DNA of 14,438 bases from contig JASFVG010000067.1 of NCBI GenBank assembly GCA_050049955.1, positions 1-14,438 of the forward strand, read 5' to 3'. Made by a program: the position numbers and the translations under genes. The notes beneath the pieces are model-generated. The model was not told the origin of the DNA and ran no database searches. It saw only the letters and a list, made by a program, of their open reading frames with translations. Shown here piece after piece: positions 6,307-12,495 of this stretch (position 1 is the stretch's first letter; each line of letters starts with the position of its first letter). The stretch comes from SKLM01 sp050049955 (lineage in GTDB: Bacteria > Chloroflexota > Anaerolineae > B4-G1).

Positions 6307-7760
6307 TGAGACCTGTTCCTCTCTATCACAACGGACGCTCCATCTGACAACTGCGTCAATCTTCCCAGGAAGAGACTGCCCTTCGCAATGAACATCACCC
6401 GCTTCAGTTCCCCTGCTTCTATCCTGTCCAGCGCGCGGCCCAGGTACGGCACTGCCGAGGCGATGTGCCCTTGGGTTGGCGCGAAGCCTGGCATCCCGTG
6501 CCGGCTAGCGAAATCGTCCATCTGATCTGGTGCGATCTGTCCCTCCAGGACTGCAAGGGCGGCGAGCGTACGGTAGTTGTTGCGCGGCACATTGCCGCTT
6601 CCAGCCGGTTCCGTCACATCCGGGTCGTGTAGCTCCACGGCGTACTTGTCAATGTCACCCAACTCCAGACCGGCGCGGCGCAGGGGTGACAGAACTGTTG
6701 AATTGGCAATCGACTGGGCACTTCCACCAGCGCCAATCGGGTGCGTGCCGACAGCATCAAGCCGCAACTGCGGGCTCTGACCATCGTCGGGTGCGATCCA
6801 GACTGCTAGCGAGGCGAGCACGTCCTCCAGGATTGGCATATTGCGGGCCAGATGACCCTGAAACTTCATGCCCAGCTTGGCCAGCGAGCACCCGGCCAGG
6901 ACGATCACGTTTTTGAAGATGTCCGATTGCACCAGCGCGCCCCCGAGTATCAAGGAGTGTACAGGTGAGCAGCAGAACGCCTTGGTGTCGCTGCCTGTCG
7001 CATTGATGCACCCAACTGCCTCTCCCATAGCCTTGGCAATGTTCCCTCCACCTCTCTGGTAGCGCTCACCAACCGCTTCTTCCCCGCATCCGATCAAGTA
7101 GTCGATCTTCGCGGCCTCGAGCCCTGGCGACTTGGCCAAGAGCAGTTCCAGCGCCTGAACACCCGTCGTCCTGCAAGCCAGGTTCTCAAGCAGTACATGA
7201 GACTTCAGCGAATCGTCTCTAGCGTGGGCACGCCGCACACAGCCCACGAAAGTGCTTCCATTGGAGAACAGAGGGAGGGCACCCTCGTCCTGCACCTGCT
7301 TGACCACCTCGGACTCGGCGCGACCCTTCAGTTGATCCACAACTTCCGTCGGCCAGCCAAGATCGCTCGAGCAGAGCTGCCTCAAATCACTCGCGTACGA
7401 CTGAGTGAACCACACCAGGTCGAACTGGTCGTCTCGTAGTAGCCGGGCGTACAGCTCTGGTTCTGGAATGATCGCCCCATAGGGGCCGGAGGGTGCGGCG
7501 TCCGGGACCAGGTTCGCGTGCCGCGGACGAGGGAAGCGATGCAGGTCTGCGGGTCGTAGATTACCGATGTAGACTTGATTCGGGGCGTAGGCGGCGGCCT
7601 CCGCGAAGGTGCGCAGATTCGAGAGTATCTGCTCCAGGACGGAGTCGCCGTGGATGGTAATCTCGCGACTGGGTTTCGAGCCGTGGCGGACCAAGCTTGG
7701 CGCGTGAGCGAGCCCGTAGGAGACGCTCTTGACAACCGGGAATCCACCTGGTCCATTCAT
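6300..7760 (-). CDS. grdC: GrdC-like component C beta subunit of glycine/betaine reductase
   Basis: This 486-residue protein resembles GrdC, the beta subunit of protein C, a thiolase/FabH-like fold. In glycine reductase, protein C takes the two-carbon unit from carboxymethyl-Se-GrdA and forms acetyl phosphate. The start FPVVKSVSYGLAHAPSLVRHG (7-27) is typical of the family. Thiolase-like features follow: ENLACRTTGVQALELLLA (192-209), the cysteine pair in FCCSPVHSL (262-270), and late segments with VELHDPDVTEPAGSG (375-389) and PTQGHIASAVPYLG (428-441). An in-frame TAG closely precedes the ATG at 7760, which fixes the start. AAGGAG lies 15 nt upstream, an unusually wide spacing. GrdD, the alpha subunit whose cysteine is known to catalyse the last step in Eubacterium acidaminophilum, is not in the window, nor are GrdB and GrdE. 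This copy may pair with a distant GrdD or form a different acyl product. Confidence 0.88.
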   Translation of the reverse strand: MNGPGGFPVVKSVSYGLAHAPSLVRHGSKPSREITIHGDSVLEQILSNLRTFAEAAAYAPNQVYIGNLRPADLHRFPRPRHANLVPDAAPSGPYGAIIPEPELYARLLRDDQFDLVWFTQSYASDLRQLCSSDLGWPTEVVDQLKGRAESEVVKQVQDEGALPLFSNGSTFVGCVRRAHARDDSLKSHVLLENLACRTTGVQALELLLAKSPGLEAAKIDYLIGCGEEAVGERYQRGGGNIAKAMGEAVGCINATGSDTKAFCCSPVHSLILGGALVQSDIFKNVIVLAGCSLAKLGMKFQGHLARNMPILEDVLASLAVWIAPDDGQSPQLRLDAVGTHPIGAGGSAQSIANSTVLSPLRRAGLELGDIDKYAVELHDPDVTEPAGSGNVPRNNYRTLAALAVLEGQIAPDQMDDFASRHGMPGFAPTQGHIASAVPYLGRALDRIEAGELKRVMFIAKGSLFLGRLTQLSDGASVVIERNRSQW

Positions 7761-7850
7761 GGTCGCTCGATGCTACTCCTTTGGCTTCAGACGGTGTACT
7801 GGGTCCCCCTGTTGGCGGAGGACGCTGGCCGTCAGAGCACGAGACCGATA

Positions 7851-8288
7851 TTACCTTAGGTACTCGATGAGCTCGACGTTCACGCCTGCAGGATCCTTGA
7901 GCCAGGCCAGCCGTGCGAAACCCCCGAAGTCGTACGGTCCCGTCTCGATCTTGAGGCCCTCGGACTCTAGTTCCTTGCACGCCTCGTCCATGTCCTCGAC
8001 CTCGAAACAGAGGTGATCGATCCCCGGACCGTACTTGGCGAGGAACTCGACGGCGCCGCCGGCTGCGTATGGCGTAGGCGTTTCCTCAGTCAGATCGCCG
8101 ACAATCTCGATCATCATGCTGTCAGGCGTGCCCTCGTTGGCCAAGAACCGCCGATCTGCCTTGCCGGGGACAACGTTTCGATGCGTGACGATCATGCCGA
8201 GATGATCACGGTAGAAGCTCTCGACAGCGTCGGCTAGCTCCGTGCTTCCGACCAGTATGTTTGCGTGAAGCAGTTTGGCCTTGATCAT
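7851..8288 (-). CDS. VOC-fold (glyoxalase-type) metalloprotein, second of two
   Basis: This 145-residue protein has two beta-alpha-beta-beta-beta modules of the vicinal oxygen chelate fold. Likely metal ligands at the standard positions are His8 (LLHANILV), Glu61 (MMIEIVG), His92 (GIDHLCFEV) and Glu139 (VNVELIEY), as in glyoxalase I and related isomerases. The motif FYRDHLGM at 25-32 is typical of the lactoylglutathione-lyase/dioxygenase group. The start is clear, with GGGAG 7 nt upstream. Members of this fold catalyse isomerisation, epimerisation or ring cleavage of substrates with adjacent oxygens, so an alpha-hydroxycarbonyl made by the neighbouring transketolase would be a sensible substrate; that is inference. 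It lies 90 nt before grdC and 90 nt after the first VOC gene, from which it differs strongly in sequence. The exact reaction cannot be read from the sequence. Confidence 0.82.
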   Translation of the reverse strand: MIKAKLLHANILVGSTELADAVESFYRDHLGMIVTHRNVVPGKADRRFLANEGTPDSMMIEIVGDLTEETPTPYAAGGAVEFLAKYGPGIDHLCFEVEDMDEACKELESEGLKIETGPYDFGGFARLAWLKDPAGVNVELIEYLR

Positions 8289-8378
8289 TCCCTCGCTCCC
8301 TAGTTGCCGTCGAGTTCTGTCGCCTCTCCTTGGTCCAGATGAGCGCGCGAGGCTCGATGGGACCCGGGTAGGTGATGT

Positions 8379-8873
8379 TCAACTCTCTGGACGTTGGACG
8401 ACTTCAATGGTGAAGCCCATGCTTGGTGCAGTATCGAAGTAGCTCCAGACCACGCCGGGACTGATTCCGGTGCCTTGATGGATCACATCGATACCGTGCT
8501 TGGCAAGGCTCTCTGTGGCCGCCGCAATGTCGGTGGTATTGAAACGGATGTGTTGGATTCCCTCGCCATGCTGCTCGAGGAAGTCGTGCCAGATGCTTGG
8601 GCCTCTAAGGGGCTCGATGACCTCGAGCTCAATCGGGCCCAGGTATGTATACGCGATCCGGATTGCGCTGTCAACGCGCTCCCCCTTGTACGTCTGCTCG
8701 ATGTCGTCCCGGTCAGGCGGAGGCTGGACCACGATACGAAACGGACCGATCCCAAACACCTCAGACAGCTTCCTTACTGTGTTGTCCAGGTCCTTGACAA
8801 CGACGCCGACTTGGACACATTCCAAGGACAACCGGGGGATCGCTTTTCCTGATATACTCTGCTCATCGCTCAT
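8379..8873 (-). CDS. VOC-fold protein, methylmalonyl-CoA-epimerase-like, first of two
   Basis: This 164-residue VOC protein resembles methylmalonyl-CoA epimerase and related Glyoxalase_4-type proteins. It has VQVGVVVKDLDNTVRKLSEV (20-39), EVIEPL (84-89), GEGIQHIRFNT (103-113) and a C-terminal FTIEVVQ (154-160). The first metal-ligand position is Gln21 where the epimerase has His; His108 and Glu157 fill the other conserved sites. A long insert between strands (about 51-70, PPPDRDDIEQTYKGERVDSA) is unlike the short second VOC protein. The ATG at 8873 is weakly supported, with no clear Shine-Dalgarno. It starts 33 nt after the transketolase C-half and so probably is translated from the same transcript. 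Real methylmalonyl-CoA epimerases usually sit near a mutase, and none is here, so it may act on a different CoA or sugar-derived substrate. Confidence 0.8.
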   Translation of the reverse strand: MSDEQSISGKAIPRLSLECVQVGVVVKDLDNTVRKLSEVFGIGPFRIVVQPPPDRDDIEQTYKGERVDSAIRIAYTYLGPIELEVIEPLRGPSIWHDFLEQHGEGIQHIRFNTTDIAAATESLAKHGIDVIHQGTGISPGVVWSYFDTAPSMGFTIEVVQRPES

Positions 8874-8906
8874 AGGAGCTTCTGGCCCCGGCCTGATCTG
8901 CGCCGC

Positions 8907-9875
8907 CTATCGTCGACCATCCATGATCTTGGTGGCTGCTTGCGCAATAGCCTCGGGTGTGATGCCCAGTTTCTCGCGCAACTGATCCGTCATACCCGTT
9001 CCGGCATACACATCTGGGACGCCGATCCTCACCACTCTTGTAGGATTCAACTCTGCCACGACCTCTGCCACCGCACCACCCAGGCCACCCAGTACGTTGT
9101 GTTCCTCAACCGTGACAATGCCTGCAGTTTCCTCTGTCGCCCGAATCACAGCAGGGATATCGATCGGCTTGACCGTATGCATGTTCAGCACTCGAGCCGA
9201 GATACCCTTCTGGTATAGTTGATCGCTGGCCTGAAGGGCGAGGTGGACGACAGAGCCACAGGCGATGATGGTCATGTCGTCTCCTTCGCGCATCGTCAGA
9301 GCCCTGCCTATCTGAAAGTCATATTCGAAGTCACAGACCGTGGCCTCGAACGCCCGCCCGAGCCGCATATAGACTGGTCCCTCCCAGTCTATGCACGCTT
9401 GGGCTGCCTTGGCGGTCTCACACCCGTCAGCGGGTGCAATGACCGTCATGTTCGCCATTGAGCGCATTATGGCGATATCTTCGGTGCTGTGGTGCGTAGA
9501 ACCCCCGCCTCCCATACTGAGGCCGCTATGCGTGCCCACGATCTTCACGTTCAGGTTTGGATAGGCGATACTTGTCCGAATCTGCTCGCAGGCTCGCATC
9601 GACATGAGCATTGAGAACCCGCTGATGAAGGGGATCTTGCCCTCCAAGGCAAGCCCGGCGGCTGCCCCGACCATGTTGGCCTCCGCAATGCCGAAGTTGA
9701 TGGTCCTCTCGGGAAACTCCTCGCCGAAGAGCACTGCTCTGACGGATCCTAGGCAGTCCGCCGTAACCACGTATACATCGGGATGCTCACGTCCGATCTC
9801 ACGAAGAGCGAGTCCATAGGCATCTCGCGTGCTAACATAGCCGAAGCCTGTTTTTGTAACCCGTTCCTTGGTCAT
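8907..9875 (-). CDS. Transketolase-like protein, C-terminal half (pyrimidine-binding and C-terminal domains)
   Basis: This 322-residue protein corresponds to the second half of a split transketolase. Residues about 11-175 form the TPP pyrimidine-binding domain. They contain FGIAEANMVGAAAGLALEGK (61-80), whose Glu65 is the residue that activates TPP, and GGSTHHSTEDIAIMRSM (124-140), a transketolase signature. Residues about 190-320 form the transketolase C domain, with GSVVHLALQASDQL and GGLGGAVAEVVAELNPTRVV. The ATG at 9875 overlaps the stop codon of the N-half in an ATGA, so the two subunits are probably made in equal amounts. The frame stays open far upstream, but that extension only overlaps the N-half gene and is not protein. 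Together the halves would move a two-carbon ketol unit from a ketose to an aldehyde. The substrate here may differ from the pentose phosphate pathway's. Confidence 0.9.
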   Translation of the reverse strand: MTKERVTKTGFGYVSTRDAYGLALREIGREHPDVYVVTADCLGSVRAVLFGEEFPERTINFGIAEANMVGAAAGLALEGKIPFISGFSMLMSMRACEQIRTSIAYPNLNVKIVGTHSGLSMGGGGSTHHSTEDIAIMRSMANMTVIAPADGCETAKAAQACIDWEGPVYMRLGRAFEATVCDFEYDFQIGRALTMREGDDMTIIACGSVVHLALQASDQLYQKGISARVLNMHTVKPIDIPAVIRATEETAGIVTVEEHNVLGGLGGAVAEVVAELNPTRVVRIGVPDVYAGTGMTDQLREKLGITPEAIAQAATKIMDGRR

Positions 9876-10711
9876 GATGTGCCCCCCGTGAGCGCTGCAA
9901 TGGCCGCCTCCATGTCCTCCGTGCTCAACGATCCGTAATGCCAGGCGGTCACGCCCTCGGCAAGCTCCAGCCCTTTGGCCTTGACAGTGCGAGCGATGAT
10001 CTGGGAAGGCCTTCCTCCCTCGAATGGCACATCGTCGAGGGCTGCCACGATCTCGCCCATCTGATGTCCGTCGATCTCGCGAACTCCCCAGCCGAAGGCG
10101 CGCCACTTCTCAGCCAGGGGCTCTAGGGTCATCACCTCACACGTCGGCCCGTCCATACTCAGCTGGTTGCGGTCTGTGATCACAATGAGGTTGTCCAGTC
10201 CGTGGTGGGCCGCAGCCATGGCAGCCTCCCAAACGGAGCCTTCGTGCGACTCACCGTCACCGATCAGGCAGTAGATGCGGTGTTCCTTCTGATCCCGTTT
10301 CGCAGCTATTGCCATGCCCAGAGCCACTGAGATGCCGTGCCCCAGGGACCCAGTGCTCATCTCCACACCTGGTGTCCTGTGCATGTCGGGGTGCGTTGAG
10401 ATGGGAGCGTCCAGCGTTGCGTAGGTCTCGAGCCACTCTCTCGGGAAGAAACCCGCCGCGCACAGCGTGCAGTCGTGTGCAACAGAGGCATGCCCTTTGC
10501 TAAGCACAAACCGGTCTCGATCAGGATCCTTCGGATCTGCGGCGTCGTATTGCATGGCGTGGAAGTAGAGGGCCGTCAAGATGTCGATAGCCGACAGGCA
10601 ACCTCCGAAGTGCCCCCCACCTCCTTGATAGAACGTCCTGATGAGATCCGCTCGAATGCTTGCCGCTCTTTTCTCTAGAGAGTCGATGTGCTCAATCGAA
10701 ACAAGGGGCAT
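9872..10711 (-). CDS. Transketolase-like protein, N-terminal half (TPP pyrophosphate-binding domain)
   Basis: This 279-residue protein is the first half of a split transketolase. It has the TPP motif LIGDGESHEGSVWEAAMAAA (149-168) continuing to VITDRN (177-182), the two residues that bind the Mg-diphosphate being Asp152 and Asn182. Other active-site segments are GGHFGG (32-37), LSKGHAS (70-76) and MSTGSLGHGISVALGMA (118-134). Total length with the C-half is near 600 residues, somewhat shorter than classical transketolase and typical of split forms. The start is clear, with AAGGAG 6 nt before the ATG. It is the first gene of a seven-gene leftward run that ends with grdA, and a consensus promoter lies about 440 nt upstream. 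The function in this operon is probably to supply or accept a C2 unit for the Grd proteins, which is inference. Confidence 0.92.
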   Translation of the reverse strand: MPLVSIEHIDSLEKRAASIRADLIRTFYQGGGGHFGGCLSAIDILTALYFHAMQYDAADPKDPDRDRFVLSKGHASVAHDCTLCAAGFFPREWLETYATLDAPISTHPDMHRTPGVEMSTGSLGHGISVALGMAIAAKRDQKEHRIYCLIGDGESHEGSVWEAAMAAAHHGLDNLIVITDRNQLSMDGPTCEVMTLEPLAEKWRAFGWGVREIDGHQMGEIVAALDDVPFEGGRPSQIIARTVKAKGLELAEGVTAWHYGSLSTEDMEAAIAALTGGTS

Positions 10712-11095
10712 GGTTGACTCCTTTTCTATGAGTGCGCCATCTTTCCGACCGTGGCATTCAATCCTGCGACGCTGTCCTGCTCCTCAAGAACGAGCACGTG
10801 CGCGGGCGGCAGGGCCCGTAGGTCATTACGTGCGGAAGCCGCCGACGCGGTGTGCCGATGATGTTCAGATGGGCCGGGGAGAGCGCGCTGCCCGCCTCCA
10901 GCCCGCTACGCATCGAAGAAGGGAGGAGTCGACTACGAGTGTCCTTCACGAATCCCTCGCTCAAGCTGTAGGTCCGTCGGTGGGACCGCCCGGGTTCTCT
11001 GCAATGGCTCCTGCGAGTCGAGAACCGACTTGATCTCTGGGCGTCACTCCGGAGCAAAGTAAGTAGGAACTGGCAACTATCTCGGCGATTGCCTC

Positions 11096-11124
11096 TTGAC
11101 AGGCATGCTAGGTTGTGATATACT
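11096..11124 (+). promoter_or_regulatory. Strong sigma-70 promoter, rightward
   Basis: TTGACA at 11096-11101 is a perfect -35. TATACT at 11119-11124 is a 5-of-6 -10 after a 17-nt spacer, and the TG at 11116-11117 makes an extended -10. The start would be near 11131. It points toward the E1 alpha gene, 405 nt away, and fires straight into the leftward promoter at 11158-11186. Confidence 0.8.
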
Positions 11125-11157
11125 GGAAGGCGCGAAAACGATTCAAAGCCCATCTCC

Positions 11158-11186
11158 ATTATAGCAAACCCCCGGCCCTTTGTCAA
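11158..11186 (-). promoter_or_regulatory. Perfect-consensus sigma-70 promoter, leftward
   Basis: On the minus strand, TTGACA (11186-11181), a 17-nt spacer and TATAAT (11163-11158) match the consensus at all twelve positions. The start would be near 11151. It points toward the transketolase/Grd run, whose first codon is about 440 nt away, and faces the rightward promoter so closely that their transcripts overlap by about 20 nt at their 5' ends. Confidence 0.85.
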
Positions 11187-11430
11187 GACTCACTTGGGCT
11201 AGTTTGATAGAACGCAAGACCAGCCGCACACAGAATTCCCCCAACTTGGTCTGGTTTGGGCTGGGTCGACGGGCAATGCGCCGGCAGACACGGGGTTCAG
11301 GACCTAATGCGGTCAGCATCGGGCGTGAAACGTTTGCGAGCCAGGGAGGGATACCAGCGCCAATGCCGGTCCGTCGGCTCGCGCAGCCATTGTGATCTCC
11401 GGGTCTCGATCAAGCCACGCTTGCTGTGCG

Positions 11431-11458
11431 CGCGCCTGAGTTCCATCTTGCAGGCGCG
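11431..11458 (+). repeat. GC-rich hairpin in the leader of the dehydrogenase operon
   Basis: CGCGCCTG (11431-11438) and CAGGCGCG (11451-11458) form an 8-bp perfect stem around a 12-nt loop, about 78 nt before the E1 alpha start. No T-run follows, so it is probably not an intrinsic terminator. It could influence translation or bind a regulator. Confidence 0.45.
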
Positions 11459-11535
11459 GGAAGCGACAGCCGATTGATCCCATCTCGATGTTGCGAGCTA
11501 GGAAGGTGGGCCCTCACTCAAAGGAGTCTAGAGAC

Positions 11536-12495
11536 GTGACGACGGACAAGAACCTGATGCTGGAGATGTACCGGCGAATGCAGAGGATTCGCCAGTTCGA
11601 GGAAGCAGTTCGGGGGCTCTATAGACGTGGCCTTATGCGTGGGCTGGCCCATGATTGCATCGGTCAGGAAGCAGTACCCGTTGGTGCCTGCCTCGCCCTT
11701 CGCGAGGATGACTACATCACCAGCACGCACCGCGGTCACGGGCACGTCATTGCCAAGGGAGGGCGCACCGACAGGATGATGGCGGAGATCCTGGGGAAAG
11801 AGACAGGGTACAACCGAGGCAAGGGTGGGACTATGCATATTGCCGACTGCTCCATAGGCGTCCTTGGGGCCAATGGCATCGTCGGGGGTGGGTTCGGCAT
11901 CGCGACAGGGGCTGGGCTGTCGGCAAAGCTTCAAGGCAGCGATCGTGTGTCCCTTTGCTTCTTCGGCGACGGGGCGGCCAACCAGGGACTGCTGTATGAG
12001 TGCTTCAATCTCTCCGCCATCTGGAACCTTCCTGTGATCTTTCTGTGCGAGAACAACCTATACGGTGAGTACACGGCCATCGGCAGCGTCGCGGGCGGGG
12101 ACACGCTCGGAGCCCGAGCGGCGGCATTCAACATCCCGACTACGGTTCTCGATGGTCAGTTCGTTGAGGCTGTCTACTCGGCCGTCAAGCCGGCGGTCCA
12201 AAGGGCACGCGCTAGAGAGGGGCCGTGGTTCTTCGAGGCTCGAACGTACCGCTATCATGGTCATCACGTGGGAGACCCCGGAACCTCATATCGATCTGCG
12301 GCTGAGATCGCCAGCTGGAAGGAGCGCGATCCTATCCGTCTGCTGGAGCGACGCCTCGAAGGGCTGGAGATTCCGGAGAGCGCGCTGAGCGACATCCGCG
12401 AGGAGATTCGGAGCGAGATCGAATCGGCTGTCACGGCGGCCGAGGCGGCCGATTTCCCCTCTAACGACGAGGTAAGCCACGATGTCTACGCCTGA
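11536..12495 (+). CDS. TPP-dependent dehydrogenase E1 alpha subunit (acetoin/pyruvate dehydrogenase type)
   Basis: This is the alpha subunit of the E1 component, which binds TPP, decarboxylates or cleaves a 2-oxo substrate, and passes the acyl group to lipoyl-E2. The GTG at 11536 is chosen because AAGGAG lies 9 nt upstream; an ATG at 11488 would add 16 residues unlike the family. In the 319-residue protein the TPP motif runs from GDGAANQG (144-151) to CENNLYGEYT (171-180). RGHGHVIAKG (66-75), GKGGTMHIAD (95-104) and TYRYHGHHVGDPG (237-249) are also family signatures. The length and sequence fit AcoA-type acetoin dehydrogenase alpha subunits or short pyruvate dehydrogenases; I cannot separate these. 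It is first in the operon, and its last 14 bases overlap the E1 beta gene. Confidence 0.9.
   Translation: MTTDKNLMLEMYRRMQRIRQFEEAVRGLYRRGLMRGLAHDCIGQEAVPVGACLALREDDYITSTHRGHGHVIAKGGRTDRMMAEILGKETGYNRGKGGTMHIADCSIGVLGANGIVGGGFGIATGAGLSAKLQGSDRVSLCFFGDGAANQGLLYECFNLSAIWNLPVIFLCENNLYGEYTAIGSVAGGDTLGARAAAFNIPTTVLDGQFVEAVYSAVKPAVQRARAREGPWFFEARTYRYHGHHVGDPGTSYRSAAEIASWKERDPIRLLERRLEGLEIPESALSDIREEIRSEIESAVTAAEAADFPSNDEVSHDVYA

Larger units (their letters stand above)
10712..11535. other. Long divergent intergenic region with opposed promoters
   Basis: These 824 bases separate the leftward transketolase/Grd run from the rightward dehydrogenase operon. Two strong promoters face each other near the middle (11096-11186), leaving leaders of about 440 nt to the left and about 400 nt to the right. 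The left part contains GGTTCTC (10992-10998) and GAGAACC (11019-11025), a possible stem with a 20-nt loop. Just before the transketolase gene is a 23-residue GTG-initiated frame (10797-10726) with no ribosome binding site I can defend. The right part has a hairpin at 11431-11458. Longer open frames on both strands look non-coding: they are rich in Arg, Ser and Cys and lack start signals. A small regulator gene or regulatory RNA is possible but not shown. Confidence 0.6.

Noticed and set aside
10726..10797. A 23-residue leader peptide on the minus strand just before the transketolase N-half
   Set aside because: The frame starts with GTG, has no defensible ribosome binding site and shows no run of a regulatory amino acid.
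10979..10990. T-box-like core GGTGGGACCGCC on the plus strand
   Set aside because: It matches much of the T-box core, but it lies upstream of the rightward promoter, no Stem I is recognisable and no terminator with a T-run follows. Probably chance.
10758..11186. A 142-residue minus-strand frame in the divergent intergenic region
   Set aside because: It begins within the leftward promoter's -35, upstream of the predicted transcript start, and its composition (many Arg, Ser, Cys) resembles no protein family.
11236..11270. Possible sigma-54 promoter expected for an acetoin operon
   Set aside because: Only the invariant GG and GC at 10-nt spacing can be found; the surrounding -24 and -12 bases do not match.
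11180..11477. Two overlapping plus-strand frames of 71 and 73 codons
   Set aside because: Neither has a ribosome binding site or recognisable features, and each spans the leader where no codon bias is evident.
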